From: Variovorax beijingensis
Lineage (GTDB): Bacteria > Pseudomonadota > Gammaproteobacteria > Burkholderiales > Burkholderiaceae_C
Assembly (NCBI RefSeq): GCF_003951285.1
Contig: NZ_RXFQ01000009.1
Span: 124,001 to 188,000 of the forward strand
DNA length: 64,000 nucleotides
Direction: 5' to 3'
Under the pieces are notes generated by a model. It saw only the letters and a list, made by a program, of their open reading frames with translations. It was not told the DNA's origin and made no database searches. Of this stretch, positions 37,805 to 49,379 are shown one piece after another. Every line of letters begins with the position of its first letter. Within the stretch, counting starts at the first letter, position 1. The translations under genes were made by a program, and so were the position numbers.

Positions 37805-38497
37805 TCAGGAATTTTTGGGGGCTGCCGGCGTGACCGTGATCACAGGTGCCAGGCTCTTCGGATCGACGCCGGCGGCGTTGAGCTTGAATTCGACGAGGCG
37901 CCGGTAGTCGGACGCCGGACCGAGGCCGGTCCAGGCCTTGCGGTATTCGGCCTGCGCTTCGGCGCGCTTGCCCTGGGCCATGTAGATGTCGCCCTTGCGG
38001 TCGGCCACGAGCGGCTCGAACTCCTTGGGCACGTCGCCGGAGAGCTGCTTGAGCGCATCGTCGTATGACTTGTTGTCGAGCAGTTCAGCCGCCAGCCGAA
38101 GCTTGGCAACGGCCTTGTAGCCCGGATCGACAGCGCTTTGCGCAACCCAGCCGAGCGCCGCCTGCGAGGCCTCGCGGTTGCCCTTCTCGTACAGCGCCTT
38201 GGCGGCCAGCAGGCCCGCCTGCTGTGCATAGGCGGTGCCGGCGAAGCGTTCCTTCATGTCGCCCAGCACGCGCTGGATGCGCTCCACGTCGCCGGACTGC
38301 GTGCTGCGCTCCACCTCGTCGTAGAGGGCAGCGGCCTGCGCCGCCTTGTTGCGCTGGAAATATTGCCAGCCGTTCCAGGCCACGAAGGCCCCGGCCGCAA
38401 GCAACACCACCCAGGTGATCAGGGTGCCGTAGGTGTTCCAGAAATGCTTGAGCTGGTCGAGCTGTTCCTGTTCGTCGAGATCGAGATGGGTTGCCAT
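37805..38497 (-). CDS. yfgM: YfgM-family tetratricopeptide protein
   Basis: A 230-residue inner-membrane protein. An N-terminal cytoplasmic segment is followed by one transmembrane helix (about 25-46) and a periplasmic TPR-like helical domain. The front motif DEQEQLDQLKHFWNTYG and SYDDALKQL segment are typical of YfgM. YfgM is linked to the PpiD chaperone at the SecYEG translocon and hands nascent envelope proteins on. It is 5 bases after hisS and 7 before bamB. Confidence 0.88.
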   Translation of the reverse strand: MATHLDLDEQEQLDQLKHFWNTYGTLITWVVLLAAGAFVAWNGWQYFQRNKAAQAAALYDEVERSTQSGDVERIQRVLGDMKERFAGTAYAQQAGLLAAKALYEKGNREASQAALGWVAQSAVDPGYKAVAKLRLAAELLDNKSYDDALKQLSGDVPKEFEPLVADRKGDIYMAQGKRAEAQAEYRKAWTGLGPASDYRRLVEFKLNAAGVDPKSLAPVITVTPAAPKNS

Positions 38498-38502
38498 GCG
38501 TG

Positions 38503-39825
38503 TCAGATGTTGGGAGCCGGCGATTGTAGGGTGGCGGCCCAGGTGGCCACCTCGGAGAGCGGCCGCGCCACCTGTTCACCGCCGCCCTCGCGCAGCGATT
38601 TGACGGTGACTTCGCCGCGCGAGAGCTCGTCTTCGCCAAAGATCAGCGCATAGCGCGCTCCGCTCGCGTCGGCCTTCTTGAACTGCGCCTTCATGCTGCC
38701 GCCGCCCGCATGCTGCAGCACGGCCACACCGGCGGCGCGCAACTGCTCGAGCACGGCCATGACCTGCGGCAGCGCGGTGGCCGAGGGCACGACGGCGTAG
38801 GCCGCGGGCGCCGCGGCGGGCACCGGCAGGCGGAGTTCCTGGATCAGCAGCAGCAGCCGCTCGATGCCCAGGCCGAAGCCGACGGCCGGCGCAGGCTTGC
38901 CGCCCATCTGGCCGATGAGGCCGTCATAGCGCCCTCCTCCGCAGACGGTACCCTGCGAGCCGAGCTGGTCGGTGACCCATTCGAAGACGGTCAGGTTGTA
39001 ATAGTCCATTCCGCGCACCAGGCGCGGATTGACGCGGTAGGCCAGCCCTGCGGCGTCGAGCACGGCGCGCACCGCATCGAAGTGCGCGCGCGACTCCTCG
39101 CCGAGGAAGTCCATCAGCTGGGGAGCGGCCTCCACCACTGCCTGCATGGCGGGATTCTTGGTATCGAGGATACGCAGCGGATTGCTGTGCAGGCGCCGCT
39201 GCGCATCGGCATCGAGCACGTCGGCATGCGCCTCGAAATGGCGGATCAGCGCTTCACGGTGCGCCTGGCGCTCGGCCGGCTGGCCCAGGCTGTTGATCTC
39301 CAGGCGCACATGCTCGCCTTCGACCAGCCCGAGCTCGCGCCATAGGGCCCGCACCATGAGGATCAGCTCGGCGTCCACGTCCGGACCGGGAAAGCCCAGC
39401 GCCTCGACGTCGAGCTGGTGGAACTGGCGGTAGCGGCCCTTCTGGGGACGCTCGTGGCGGAACATCGGCCCCATCGTCCACAGGCGCAGCGGGCCGTTGT
39501 AGAGCGCGTTGTGCTCGACCATGGCGCGCACGATGCCGGCGGTGGCCTCGGGGCGGAGCGTGAGCTTGTCGCCGTTCATCGCATCGGTGAAGGAGTACAT
39601 CTCCTTCTCGACGATATCGGTCACCTCGCCAAGTCCGCGTACGAACAGCGCCGTGGGTTCGACCACCGGCGTCAGCATGTACTGGTAGCCGTAGCGGGCG
39701 AGGAGGCCGCGCACCGTCTGCTCGAACCACGACCAGAGGGCCGAATCGGGCAGGCGGTCGATGCGCGGCACGCTCGCCGGCAATATGTCGTTCATGCCTT
39801 TGACGGCATTGATCTTGTCAGCCAT
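38503..39825 (-). CDS. hisS: Histidyl-tRNA synthetase
   Basis: A 440-residue class II aminoacyl-tRNA synthetase charging tRNA-His. Motif 1 ([19 protein letters not shown]), motif 2 ([22 protein letters not shown]) and motif 3 ([12 protein letters not shown]) are all present. The histidine-specific Histidine A-type motif (LVRGMDYYN) and C-terminal anticodon-binding domain follow. The separate hisZ paralogue serves histidine synthesis. It follows ispG by 12 bases and yfgM follows it by 5. Confidence 0.96.
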   Translation of the reverse strand: MADKINAVKGMNDILPASVPRIDRLPDSALWSWFEQTVRGLLARYGYQYMLTPVVEPTALFVRGLGEVTDIVEKEMYSFTDAMNGDKLTLRPEATAGIVRAMVEHNALYNGPLRLWTMGPMFRHERPQKGRYRQFHQLDVEALGFPGPDVDAELILMVRALWRELGLVEGEHVRLEINSLGQPAERQAHREALIRHFEAHADVLDADAQRRLHSNPLRILDTKNPAMQAVVEAAPQLMDFLGEESRAHFDAVRAVLDAAGLAYRVNPRLVRGMDYYNLTVFEWVTDQLGSQGTVCGGGRYDGLIGQMGGKPAPAVGFGLGIERLLLLIQELRLPVPAAAPAAYAVVPSATALPQVMAVLEQLRAAGVAVLQHAGGGSMKAQFKKADASGARYALIFGEDELSRGEVTVKSLREGGGEQVARPLSEVATWAATLQSPAPNI

Positions 39826-39837
39826 GGGAGAAAGTGG

Positions 39838-41114
<1,277 letters not shown>

Positions 41115-41118
<4 letters not shown>

Positions 41119-42083
41119 GATTTCACCTCGAAACGCGCCACGCCGCCGCCGCGCGTGACAGGCTTCAGATCGTAGGGCTTTCCGTGCACCTGCACATCGA
41201 CCGCCGATGCACGCCCCACCACCACCGACAGCGGCAGCGTTCCCGACAATGCCACCGTTTCGCCGGCCTGCAGGCTGCGGCGCAGCAGTTGCTTGCCGCC
41301 AGCTTCCGTGACGGTGATCCAGCATTCCTCGCGCGCGACGAAGACCAGCTGCTGGCTGCTGGCAGGTGCCGCAGCAACAGCAGCAGGCGAAGCCGCCGCC
41401 GCAGCGGTCGCGCTGCCCGCCGGCAGGGCTGCCGCGGAAGGCGCGCCCGGCGCCGCGGGTGCAGCCGATGTTGGGGGTGCAACCGGCGACACCGGCGCGC
41501 TCTCGACCACGACGGACGGCCCGCCCGAAGCCGGCGCAGCCGCCGGCGCCTCGGCCGCTGCACTGGTGTCGCCACCGCCACGCGACGTCCAGCGCGACAC
41601 CGAGGCCCCGATCTGGTCGAACACCGATTGGGGCAGCCAGAACAGCACGGCCGCGCCGACCAGCAGCAGACCCACGACCGTCAGCAGCGCGCGCGACGGC
41701 AGCCCGCTGGAGCGCCCGCCGTTCCAGCGCGGCGTTCCGGAAACGATGTTGCTCTTGAGCGTGCGGTCGGCCAGTGCCAGCGCCGCGCGCTGTGCGCCCG
41801 GCAGCTTCGCGAGCACCGGACCGGGATCGATGCGCAGCGCTCGGCAGACACTGCTGGCCAGGGCCCGCGCAAAGACCGGATCAGGCAGCGAAGCGATGTC
41901 GTCCGCCTCGAGCGCAATGAGCTTCTGCGGCGGCACCTTGAGCGCCGCGGCCACCATTTCGATGTGCAGACCGTGCGCTTCGCGCGCTTCGCGGAGCATG
42001 TCGCCGGCTGTCTTGTGCGTGATGTCGCCTTCCTCGATCGGCAGTGCCGCGGAAGTGCCGAACTCCGAAACCCGTTCAGTCAT
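41115..42083 (-). CDS. rodZ: RodZ-like cytoskeletal protein
   Basis: A 322-residue protein that links MreB to the membrane and helps set rod shape. The N-terminal HTH (about 25-95) carries [22 protein letters not shown]; one transmembrane helix spans 131-150; then a long Ala/Pro-rich disordered linker (about 170-240) leads to a C-terminal beta domain ([14 protein letters not shown]). Its start overlaps the pilW end by eight bases and its stop overlaps the ispG GTG. This is the pilF/W-rodZ-ispG order seen in many proteobacteria. Confidence 0.9.
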
Positions 42084-42930
42084 TGAAATTCCCGCGCTCG
42101 TACGCTATTGCCTCCCGGGACTGCGGAAAGCGCCGTTGCAGTTGCCCTCCCAACTGCGCCACTGCTTCGCGGTTGTTGAGCCGTCTTTCGATCTTGATGC
42201 CGAGCCAGAGCGTCTCGGCGCTGGCCGAAGGGCTGTTGTTGACGCGGCGGATGTAGAACTGCGCACGCGACCACTCTTCGCGCTGCGCCAGCAGCGAAGC
42301 CAGGTTGAATCCGACCACCGGGTTTCCGGCGTCGATCTCGTAGGCCTTCATGAGGCTGCGCTCGGCCTCGGCACGCTGGCCCGCCCTGAGCTGGCAGACG
42401 CCCTGCGTCATGAGCGTCTTGGCACGGTCGGTATAGCTCGGCACCGCCAGTGCCTCGGTGAACTGCTGGGCCGCATCGCCATAGCGGTTCTGCTGGCACA
42501 GCAGCCAGCCGTAGTTGTGCCGCACATTGGGATCGCGCGGGTTGATGGCAATGGCGCGGCGGAAGCTGTCTTCCGCCAGGCCCGCATTTTCGAGCCGCAT
42601 GTAGACCAGGCCGCGCAGGTTGTAGGCGTCCGCATAGTTGGGATCGGCAACCAGCGCCTGCTTGATCTCGTCGAGCGCGACAGTGGTCTGGCCGTGCTCG
42701 AAGTAGCCGGCGGCGAGTTCCATGCGCAGGCGCGCGCGGCGTTGCCGGCTGCTTTCGTCGGATTCGGTCACCATCTCGGCGCCCTGGCCCGAACTGGTGT
42801 CGGCCAGGCTGGTGGTGGTGGTTCGGGTGTTGACGCAGCCCGCGAGCAGAAACGCCACGGCGACGCCGGCAAAGCCTGCAGCCACCAGTCGCTGCGCGCT
42901 CGCGGTCGTCATCGGAAAGGCCATCCTCAT
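42076..42930 (-). CDS. pilW: Type IV pilus biogenesis lipoprotein PilW (PilF)
   Basis: A 284-residue outer-membrane lipoprotein with TPR repeats, needed for assembly of the PilQ secretin in type IV pili. The lipobox LAGC follows a hydrophobic N-terminus, and at least three TPR motifs run from about 70 to 250 (ADAYNLRGLVYMRLENAGLAEDSF; NYGWLLCQQNRYGDAAQQF). An AGGAG site ten bases before ATG 42930 supports this start; ATG 42912 is an alternative. It overlaps rodZ and follows rlmN by four bases. Confidence 0.88.
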   Translation of the reverse strand: MRMAFPMTTASAQRLVAAGFAGVAVAFLLAGCVNTRTTTTSLADTSSGQGAEMVTESDESSRQRRARLRMELAAGYFEHGQTTVALDEIKQALVADPNYADAYNLRGLVYMRLENAGLAEDSFRRAIAINPRDPNVRHNYGWLLCQQNRYGDAAQQFTEALAVPSYTDRAKTLMTQGVCQLRAGQRAEAERSLMKAYEIDAGNPVVGFNLASLLAQREEWSRAQFYIRRVNNSPSASAETLWLGIKIERRLNNREAVAQLGGQLQRRFPQSREAIAYERGNFND

Positions 42931-42934
42931 TAGG

Positions 42935-44083
42935 TCAATGCTCCTGGGGGGTGGTCTTGCGAACCGGGTGCAGAACAACGGTGCGCTCGGAGACACGGCG
43001 CTGGGCCATGCGTTCGGCCGCGCGGGTACGGTCCTTGACGTCGCCGGCCAGCTGTCCGCAGGCCGCATCGATGTCGTCGCCGCGCGTCTTGCGCACGGTG
43101 GTCACGAGGCCGGCCTCGCTCAGCGCCTTGGCAAAGGCCAGCACCTGCGGCTGCGGCGAACGCAGCAGCCCCGAGGCCGGAAACGGATTGAACGGAATCA
43201 GGTTGAACTTGCACGACACGCCATGGGCGCGAACGAGTTCAACCAGCTGCCGCGCGTGCTCGGGCTGGTCGTTGACGCCATCGAGCATGCAGTACTCGAA
43301 GGTGATGAAGTCGCGCGGCGCATGCGCCAGGTAGCGCTTGCAGGCCTCGAGCAGTTCGGCGATCGGATACTTGCGGTTGAGCGGCACGAGGTCGTCCCGC
43401 AGCGCATCGTTGGGCGCATGCAGCGATACGGCCATGGCCACCGGGCAATCGGCGCCCAGGCGGTCGATCATCGGCACCACGCCGGAGGTCGACACGGTCA
43501 CGCGGCGGCGCGACAGGCCGTAGGCGTTGTCGTCGAGCATGGTGCGCAGCGCCGGCACCAGCGCCGTGTAGTTCTGCAGCGGCTCGCCCATGCCCATCAT
43601 CACCACGTTGGAGATGACGCGCTCGTCGCGTTTCAGGTGCTTGCGCAGGAAGTGTTCGGCAAACCAGAGCTGGGCGACGATTTCGCCGGTGCTCAGGTTG
43701 CGGCTGAAGCCCTGGTGCCCCGTGGAGCAGAAGCGGCAACCCACCGCACAGCCGGCCTGGGACGACACGCACAGGGTGCCGCGGTCGTCCTCGGGAATGA
43801 ATACGGCTTCGACGGCATTGCCGTCGCCGACGTCGAACAGCCACTTGATCGTGCCGTCCTTGGATTCGTGCTGCGTGACGACCGGCAAGGCCTCGACGCG
43901 AGCGGTGGTGGCGAGCTTTTCGCGCAGCGACTTGGCCAGATCGGTCATCTGGGCGAAGTCGCTGGCGCCACGCTGGTGGATCCAGCGGAACAGCTGCGTG
44001 GCGCGGAATCGCTTCTCGCCGAGCTTTTCGCAGAACGCAGCCAGCCCCTCGAGATCGAATTCGAGCAGGTTGGCCGTGGTCAT
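42935..44083 (-). CDS. rlmN: Dual-specificity RNA methyltransferase RlmN
   Basis: A 382-residue radical SAM enzyme that makes 2-methyladenosine in 23S rRNA and some tRNAs. Cluster cysteines are Cys112, Cys116 and Cys119 ([12 protein letters not shown]). The two catalytic cysteines correspond to Cys105 (TLCVSS) and Cys342 (DAACGQL). MGMGEPLQN is the SAM-binding GGE-type motif. It is 21 bases after ndk and 4 before pilW. The 3' tail from about 350 is basic. Confidence 0.95.
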   Translation of the reverse strand: MTTANLLEFDLEGLAAFCEKLGEKRFRATQLFRWIHQRGASDFAQMTDLAKSLREKLATTARVEALPVVTQHESKDGTIKWLFDVGDGNAVEAVFIPEDDRGTLCVSSQAGCAVGCRFCSTGHQGFSRNLSTGEIVAQLWFAEHFLRKHLKRDERVISNVVMMGMGEPLQNYTALVPALRTMLDDNAYGLSRRRVTVSTSGVVPMIDRLGADCPVAMAVSLHAPNDALRDDLVPLNRKYPIAELLEACKRYLAHAPRDFITFEYCMLDGVNDQPEHARQLVELVRAHGVSCKFNLIPFNPFPASGLLRSPQPQVLAFAKALSEAGLVTTVRKTRGDDIDAACGQLAGDVKDRTRAAERMAQRRVSERTVVLHPVRKTTPQEH

Positions 44084-44104
44084 GAAATCAGCTGGCGTGC
44101 GGCT

Positions 44105-44530
44105 TCAGCGCGCGTAGACGTTGAGGCCGGCGAAGAAGAACGCCACTTCGTTGGCGGCGGTTTCGGGAGCATCCGAACCGTGCACGGCGTTGGCATCGAT
44201 GCTGTCGGCGAAGTCGGCGCGGATGGTGCCCGGGGCCGCCTTCTTGGGGTCCGTGGCGCCCATCAGGTCGCGGTTCTTGGCGATGGCGTTCTCGCCTTCG
44301 AGCACTTGCACGAACACCGGGCCGGAGATCATGAAATCGACCAGGTCCTTGAAGAACGGACGCTCCTTGTGGACCGAGTAGAACTGCTCGGCTTCGTTGC
44401 GCGAGAGATGCACGAGCTTGGCGGCAACGATCTTGAGGCCGGCAGCTTCGAAGCGGGAGACGATCTTGCCGATGACGTTCTTGGCGACGGCGTCGGGCTT
44501 GATGATGGAAAGAGTACGTTCGATAGCCAT
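44105..44530 (-). CDS. ndk: Nucleoside diphosphate kinase
   Basis: A 141-residue cytosolic kinase that balances nucleoside triphosphates by a phosphohistidine intermediate. The active-site His117 is in NAVHGSD, and the front [12 protein letters not shown] and [13 protein letters not shown] motifs are standard. ATG 44530 has an AGGAAG site about ten bases upstream. It is the first gene of the ndk-rlmN-pilW-rodZ-ispG-hisS-yfgM-bamB-der array and is likely transcribed from the 151-base gap upstream. Confidence 0.96.
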   Translation of the reverse strand: MAIERTLSIIKPDAVAKNVIGKIVSRFEAAGLKIVAAKLVHLSRNEAEQFYSVHKERPFFKDLVDFMISGPVFVQVLEGENAIAKNRDLMGATDPKKAAPGTIRADFADSIDANAVHGSDAPETAANEVAFFFAGLNVYAR

Positions 44531-44574
44531 TGAAGTGCTTCCTGAGCTTTGATTTTGAAGTGATTTGTCACAAC

Positions 44575-44592
44575 TGCAACGAATATGTTGCA
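44575..44592. promoter_or_regulatory. Inverted repeat in the ndk leader
   Basis: Six-base perfect arms TGCAAC and GTTGCA separated by GAATAT, 45 bases upstream of the ndk start. It could be an operator or a leader hairpin. No promoter hexamers can be fixed with confidence in the surrounding AT-rich stretch. Confidence 0.3.
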
Positions 44593-44681
44593 TCGTAAGT
44601 CGACAAAGCCTCTGATTTTAACCGGCGCAGTCCCCGGGATTGGTGAAAACCCCGCGAAAGGCTGCGCTGGGGAACTGGCTT

Positions 44682-46511
44682 TCAGCGCCCGCGGCGCCGG
44701 TTTCCGCCGGGGCCGCCCTGGCCGCCAAAGCCGCCGCCGGCCGGGCCGCCTCCGCGCCGTCCCGGACCCTGACGCTGCTCCTTGCGCTGGCGCGAGAAGC
44801 TGTCGGCGCCGATGTAGCCGAGCGAGGTCTTCATCGGATCGGGCTGGTTCGCCCCGCTCGGCGGACGCTCCTCGCCCTGGCGGTTGCCGCGGTTGTTGCT
44901 GTTGCCGCGGCGCCCTTGCGGCGGCATGCCGGCGTTGCCACCGCCACCGCCGCGGTTGCCACGCCCCCCGCGCTCGCCGCGCGGCGGCCGGCCGTCGCCG
45001 AGCGGATTGGGAATGGGCGCCTCGCGGCCGTCATCGCGCATGTCGCGCGGCTGCTGTTGCTGTCCGCCGCCGGCGTTGCGGTTGCCGCGCCGCTTCTTGT
45101 TGCGTCCGTTGCGCCCGCCGCCGGCACCTTCCTGGCCCGGCCCGCGTTGCTGCTGCGGACGCGGCGCGCCGCCGCCCGAGGCCTGGAACAGCGCATTGAT
45201 GTCGCGCTCGTCGAGCTCCATCCAGGCGCCGCGCTTCAGGCCGCGCGGCAGCACCATGGCGCCGTAGCGGATGCGGATCAGCCGGCTGACCGCATGGCCC
45301 ACCGATTCGAACAGGCGCCGCACTTCGCGGTTGCGGCCTTCGGAGATGGTGACGCGGTACCAGTGGTTGGAGCCCTCGCCGCCGCCCTCCTCGATGGTGC
45401 CGAACTGGGCCATGCCATCGTCGAGGCGAACGCCTTCGAGCAGCTTCTTCTTTTCCTCGGCATTGAGCGCACCCAGCACGCGCACGGCGTACTCGCGCTC
45501 CAGGCCGAAGCGCGGATGCATCAGCTGGTTGGCCAGGTCGCCGGAACTGCTGAACAGCAGCAGGCCTTCGGTGTTCAGGTCGAGCCGGCCGACCGATTGC
45601 CACTTGCCCTGCTGCAGGCGCGGCAGCTTGCGGAATACCGTGGGGCGGTTCTGCGGATCGTCGTGCGTCACGACCTCGCCCACCGGCTTGTGGTAGGCGA
45701 TCACGCGCGGCGGAGGCGGCGCAATGCGATAGCGGATCGGCTTGCCGTTGATCTTGACCTGGTCGCCGTACTGGATGCGCTGGCCGATGTGGGCCGGCTC
45801 GTTGTTGACCGAGATGCGGCCCTGGAGAATGAGCGCTTCCATTTCGAGCCGCGAGCCCAGGCCCGCCTGCGCCAGCACCTTGTGCAGCTTGGGCGAGTCG
45901 GCCTCCGGCAGCAGCACGCGCTTGAGGGGCGGGACTTCGGGGCTCTCTTCATCGGCGTCGAACTGGCCCGAGATGACGTCCGCGAAACGGATCGGCTCGG
46001 GCGGCAGTGCGTTGCGCTGCTCGCGCTCGGCGGCGCGGCGCGCGCGGTCGAGGTCGTCCTCTTCCTCGTCGGGTTCTTCTTCCTCTTCTTCGTCGTCGTA
46101 GGCAGGTGCGCGCGCAGCATCCTCTTCGGCGCGATCTTCCACGCGACGTTCCTGGGGTTCGACGCGTTCGACTGGCGTGGACGGCGCGGCGGCGGCGGCG
46201 GTGGCGGGTTCGTCGACGACGACGGGTGCGGCGGCAGGCGCCGCATCGGCCACCTGGGCCACGGGTTCGGAAGTGTCAGTTGCCGCAGCAGGCACCGCTG
46301 CGGACTCGCTCTCCCCGGCCGCCGGTTCCACGGCCTTCTTTCGGCGGGGGGCGCGCGGCTTCTTTGGAGCCTCGCCCTCGGCTGCGGCTGCCGTGGGCAG
46401 GCCCGCTTCGGCGTCGGCAGACGGGCCGGAGACGGCCGCCTTCGCCTTCTTTTTCTTGGGTTCGGGCTGGGCCGGCACGATTGCCGCGTCGTCGATGTCG
46501 GAGGAGCTCAT
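44682..46511 (-). CDS. rluB: 23S rRNA pseudouridine synthase RluB with long disordered tails
   Basis: A 609-residue enzyme; bacterial RluB proteins are usually about 250-350 long. The core (about 205-450) has an S4 RNA-binding domain ([20 protein letters not shown]) and the catalytic Asp311 in [13 protein letters not shown], the pseudouridine synthase signature. The N-terminal 200 residues are Ala/Pro/acidic (a run of Glu/Asp at 139-153), and the C-terminal 150 are Gly/Arg/Asn-rich, both disordered. It makes pseudouridine in 23S rRNA helix 89 in E. coli. Its start overlaps the scpB stop (ATGA). Confidence 0.92.
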   Translation of the reverse strand: MSSSDIDDAAIVPAQPEPKKKKAKAAVSGPSADAEAGLPTAAAAEGEAPKKPRAPRRKKAVEPAAGESESAAVPAAATDTSEPVAQVADAAPAAAPVVVDEPATAAAAAPSTPVERVEPQERRVEDRAEEDAARAPAYDDEEEEEEPDEEEDDLDRARRAAEREQRNALPPEPIRFADVISGQFDADEESPEVPPLKRVLLPEADSPKLHKVLAQAGLGSRLEMEALILQGRISVNNEPAHIGQRIQYGDQVKINGKPIRYRIAPPPPRVIAYHKPVGEVVTHDDPQNRPTVFRKLPRLQQGKWQSVGRLDLNTEGLLLFSSSGDLANQLMHPRFGLEREYAVRVLGALNAEEKKKLLEGVRLDDGMAQFGTIEEGGGEGSNHWYRVTISEGRNREVRRLFESVGHAVSRLIRIRYGAMVLPRGLKRGAWMELDERDINALFQASGGGAPRPQQQRGPGQEGAGGGRNGRNKKRRGNRNAGGGQQQQPRDMRDDGREAPIPNPLGDGRPPRGERGGRGNRGGGGGNAGMPPQGRRGNSNNRGNRQGEERPPSGANQPDPMKTSLGYIGADSFSRQRKEQRQGPGRRGGGPAGGGFGGQGGPGGNRRRGR

Positions 46512-47326
46512 GAGGTTTTTCCGGGGGGAACAGCGTGGGGATCGGTCTCGTCGGGCGACGGGGCTTCGGTTTCGAGCTCGACGGATTGCTCGACTTCCGT
46601 GGGGGCCGGGATGTCGGCGGGCTCGTCGGGAGAGGCCGCGTCCTCGGCGAACTGCGCAGCGGCGGCTTCGGCGGCAGCCAGGGCGGGAGCTGCATCTGCT
46701 TCGGAGTCCGACATGGCCGAGGCATCGGCATCGGATTCGTTCGGCACGTCCATCGGCAACCCTGGCTGGTTGCCCGAGGCCTGATCGAGCGCGTCGACCA
46801 GCGCCGCCTGCTGGGCCGGCGTCTCGATCAACGGCAGCTGGTCGAGCGATGCAAGGCCGAGATCGTCGAGGAACTGCCGCGTGGTGGCGTACAGCGCCGG
46901 CCGGCCGACGGTTTCACGGTGGCCGATGACCTCGACCCAGCCGCGGTCCTCGAGCTGCTTGAGGATGAGGGAGTTGATGGTGACGCCGCGGATGTCTTCC
47001 ATGTCGCCGCGCGTGACCGGCTGACGGTAGGCAATGATGGCCAGCGTTTCGAGGGCGGCGCGGGTGTAGCGCGGCGGCTTCTCGGGATGCAGGCGGTCGA
47101 GGTGGTCGCGCATCTCGGGCCGGCTCTGGAAGCGCCACCCGCTGCCGACGCTCACCAGTTCCAGGCCGCGCTGCGCCCAGTCTTCCTGCAGTTCGAGCAA
47201 CAGCACCTTGATCGTGTCCACGCCCAGTTCGTCGTCGAACAGCACGCGCATGTCGCGCACCGGCAGCGGCTGGCTCGAACAGATCAAGGCGGTTTCGAGA
47301 ATGCGCTTGGCATCCGCCGTATTCAT
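46508..47326 (-). CDS. scpB: Segregation and condensation protein ScpB
   Basis: A 272-residue winged-helix protein of the SMC-ScpAB condensin. The front motif [20 protein letters not shown], the winged-helix stretches ([52 protein letters not shown]) match ScpB well. The last 70 residues are acidic and disordered. It couples to rluB by an ATGA overlap; the scpB-rluB pair is conserved. rluD lies 128 bases upstream on the same strand. No scpA or smc is visible here. Confidence 0.92.
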   Translation of the reverse strand: MNTADAKRILETALICSSQPLPVRDMRVLFDDELGVDTIKVLLLELQEDWAQRGLELVSVGSGWRFQSRPEMRDHLDRLHPEKPPRYTRAALETLAIIAYRQPVTRGDMEDIRGVTINSLILKQLEDRGWVEVIGHRETVGRPALYATTRQFLDDLGLASLDQLPLIETPAQQAALVDALDQASGNQPGLPMDVPNESDADASAMSDSEADAAPALAAAEAAAAQFAEDAASPDEPADIPAPTEVEQSVELETEAPSPDETDPHAVPPGKTS

Positions 47327-47454
47327 GGTTTGCGTTATCCGGGAAAAGGCGTCTCGGGGACGCTTGTTCAGAAGGATGGAAGGAAGGCGCTGCCGGCACG
47401 CGGCGAGTGCAACGCAAGGCCGGCATCGGGGTGGCCGGCGCGGCCCTCGGGCCG

Positions 47455-48438
47455 TCAGGCGCGATTGTAATCCAGCCCCAGGGCCTGGAACGCCTGAACC
47501 AGATCGGCCGGCGGAAGTGAACGCAGTTCCAGAGCGGCTTGTGTGACGGGGTGCACGAATGCGAGCCTGAAGGCGTGCAGCGCCTGCCGCCCCAGCCCCG
47601 CGGCCGGAGCCCCGCCGTAGAGCGCATCGCCGATCAGCGGATGCCCGATGGACGCCATGTGAACGCGGATCTGGTGGGTCCGGCCCGTTTCGAGCGTGCA
47701 CCGCACGGCACAAGCCTGCGCGTTGCTGTCCAGACGCTCGATGAGCGTGCGTGCCGTCTTGCCCGCATGGCGCTCGAGGTCGACCACGGCCATGCGCAAA
47801 CGGTTGCGCGGATCGCGGCCGATGGGCGCGTCGACCTGCCGGGCTGCCGCGCCGGCCCAGGGCTTGTGTCCGAGCGCGAGGTACTGCCGCTTGACCTCGC
47901 GCGCGGCGATCAGCGCCACCATGGCATCCATCGCGGCCCGGGTGCGCGCCACGACCATGAGCCCGCTGGTGTCGCGGTCGAGCCGGTGGACGATGCCCGC
48001 GCGCGGCAGCAGCGCGGCCTTGGGGTCGAGCGCGAGCAGGCCATTCAGCAGCGTGCCGCTCCAATGGCCCGGCGCCGGGTGCACCACCAGGCCGGCCGGC
48101 TTGTCGACGATGCGCAAGTGCTCGTCCTCGTGCACCGTGACGATGTCCATCGCCTCGGGCCGGAAGGCCTGGCTCTGGGGCGTCGGCCGCAGTTCGATGC
48201 GCCCGGTCTGCCCGACGCGCACCGTGGCGGAAGCCTTCAGCAGCGTACGCCCCTGCAGTTCCACGGCGCCGGCTTCGATCAGCTGTTGCAGATAGTTGCG
48301 AGAAAATTCCGGCACCAGGGCGGCCAGCGCGCGGTCCAGCCGCTGGCCATGCTCGGCCTGGCCCACCGTGAAAGGCCGCAGTTCGCTGGATTCGACCGGG
48401 TCGGCGCCCTCGTCGGCCTCGGCGGAGTCGGGGGCCAT
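47455..48438 (-). CDS. rluD: 23S rRNA pseudouridine synthase RluD
   Basis: A 327-residue enzyme that makes the three pseudouridines of 23S rRNA helix 69. An N-terminal S4 domain ([23 protein letters not shown]) is followed by the catalytic domain with [10 protein letters not shown]; the nucleophile is Asp154. [24 protein letters not shown] is the other RluA-family hallmark. The start is uncertain: ATG 48438 versus GTG 48480, which would add 14 residues; neither has a good ribosome site. It is divergent from bamD, as in E. coli. Confidence 0.93.
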   Translation of the reverse strand: MAPDSAEADEGADPVESSELRPFTVGQAEHGQRLDRALAALVPEFSRNYLQQLIEAGAVELQGRTLLKASATVRVGQTGRIELRPTPQSQAFRPEAMDIVTVHEDEHLRIVDKPAGLVVHPAPGHWSGTLLNGLLALDPKAALLPRAGIVHRLDRDTSGLMVVARTRAAMDAMVALIAAREVKRQYLALGHKPWAGAAARQVDAPIGRDPRNRLRMAVVDLERHAGKTARTLIERLDSNAQACAVRCTLETGRTHQIRVHMASIGHPLIGDALYGGAPAAGLGRQALHAFRLAFVHPVTQAALELRSLPPADLVQAFQALGLDYNRA

Positions 48439-48456
48439 GTCCAGGGGGTCGGTCGA

Positions 48457-48462
48457 TATAAT
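48457..48462 (+). promoter_or_regulatory. Candidate -10 box of the bamD promoter
   Basis: The consensus TATAAT sits at 48457-48462, 33 bases before the bamD start, a good distance for a sigma-70-type promoter. No convincing -35 hexamer is visible, so an activator or extended contacts may be needed. The sequence overlaps the region between the divergent rluD and bamD starts. Confidence 0.45.
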
Positions 48463-48494
48463 TGAGGGCAACTGTTTCACGAAAGCCGTATGTG

Positions 48495-49301
48495 ATGTTT
48501 CGCGCCAAATTATCGGTCCCCTCCTGGATCGCGCTCAGCGCGGCAGCGCTGCTTGCAGCCGGCTGCTCCTCCACCTCCGTCGACAAGACCGCCAACTGGA
48601 GCCCCAACCGCATCTACGCCGAAGCCAAGGACGAAGCGGGTTCCGGCGCCTACGACAAGGCCGTGCCGCTGTACGAGAAGCTCGAGGGCCGCGCCGCCGG
48701 CACGCCGCTCGCGCAGCAAGCCCAGCTCGAGAAGGCCTACGCCCAGTACAAGTCCGGCGAAAAGGCCAATGCCGTCGCCACCATCGACCGCTTCCTGAAG
48801 CTGCATCCGGCCAGCCCGGCGATCGACTACGCGCTCTACCTCAAGGGCGTGATCAACTTCAACGACGACCTCGGCATGTTCGCGTTCCTGACGCGCCAGG
48901 ACCTGTCCGAGCGCGACCAGAAGGCCGCCAAGGAATCGTTCGAGTCCTTCAAGGAACTGGCAACGCGCTTCCCCGAGTCGCGCTACGCGCCCGACGCGCG
49001 CCAGCGCATGAACTACATCGTGAACTCGCTCGCGCAGTACGAGGTGCATGTGGCACGCTACTACTACTCGCGCGGCGCCTACCTTGCGGCCATCAACCGC
49101 GCGCAGCTTGCGCTGTCCGACTATCGCGAAGTGCCCGCGCTCGAAGAAGCCCTGTACATCATCGTCCGCTCCTACGATGCGCTCGGCATGAAGGACCTGC
49201 GCGACGACGCCCAGCGCGTGCTGACCACCAACTACCCGCACAGCGAGTATCTGGCGCGCGGCTTCAAGGGCAAGGACGACCCATGGTGGAAAGTCTGGTA
49301 A
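48495..49301 (+). CDS. bamD: Outer membrane assembly lipoprotein BamD
   Basis: A 268-residue essential TPR lipoprotein of the BAM complex, contacting BamA. The signal peptide ends in LAAGC with Cys24 as anchor. Five TPR repeats run from about 40 to 240 ([58 protein letters not shown]). The ATG at 48495 follows a GAAAG site; an in-frame TTG at 48462 would add 11 residues. It faces rluD divergently and ends at a strong terminator. Confidence 0.94.
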   Translation: MFRAKLSVPSWIALSAAALLAAGCSSTSVDKTANWSPNRIYAEAKDEAGSGAYDKAVPLYEKLEGRAAGTPLAQQAQLEKAYAQYKSGEKANAVATIDRFLKLHPASPAIDYALYLKGVINFNDDLGMFAFLTRQDLSERDQKAAKESFESFKELATRFPESRYAPDARQRMNYIVNSLAQYEVHVARYYYSRGAYLAAINRAQLALSDYREVPALEEALYIIVRSYDALGMKDLRDDAQRVLTTNYPHSEYLARGFKGKDDPWWKVW

Positions 49302-49315
49302 TCCGCTGAAACGAC

Positions 49316-49342
49316 AAGAAGCCCTTCGGGGCTTTTTCTTCG
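49316..49342 (+). terminator. Intrinsic terminator after bamD
   Basis: Hairpin with stem AAGCCC / GGGCTT, a TTCG loop and a five-T tract, starting about 18 bases after the bamD stop. The loop/stem type (CCC-TTCG-GGG) is very stable. It also faces the convergent helicase gene. Confidence 0.85.
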
Positions 49343-49379
49343 TCTGCGGAGCCTGCTGCGGCAACGGCTCCGCGGCCCT

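Noticed and set aside
44682..45200. Repetitive GC-rich stretch that could be taken for a repeat array
   Set aside because: It is the coding sequence for the Gly/Arg/Asn-rich tail of RluB; no regularly spaced units as in a CRISPR array.
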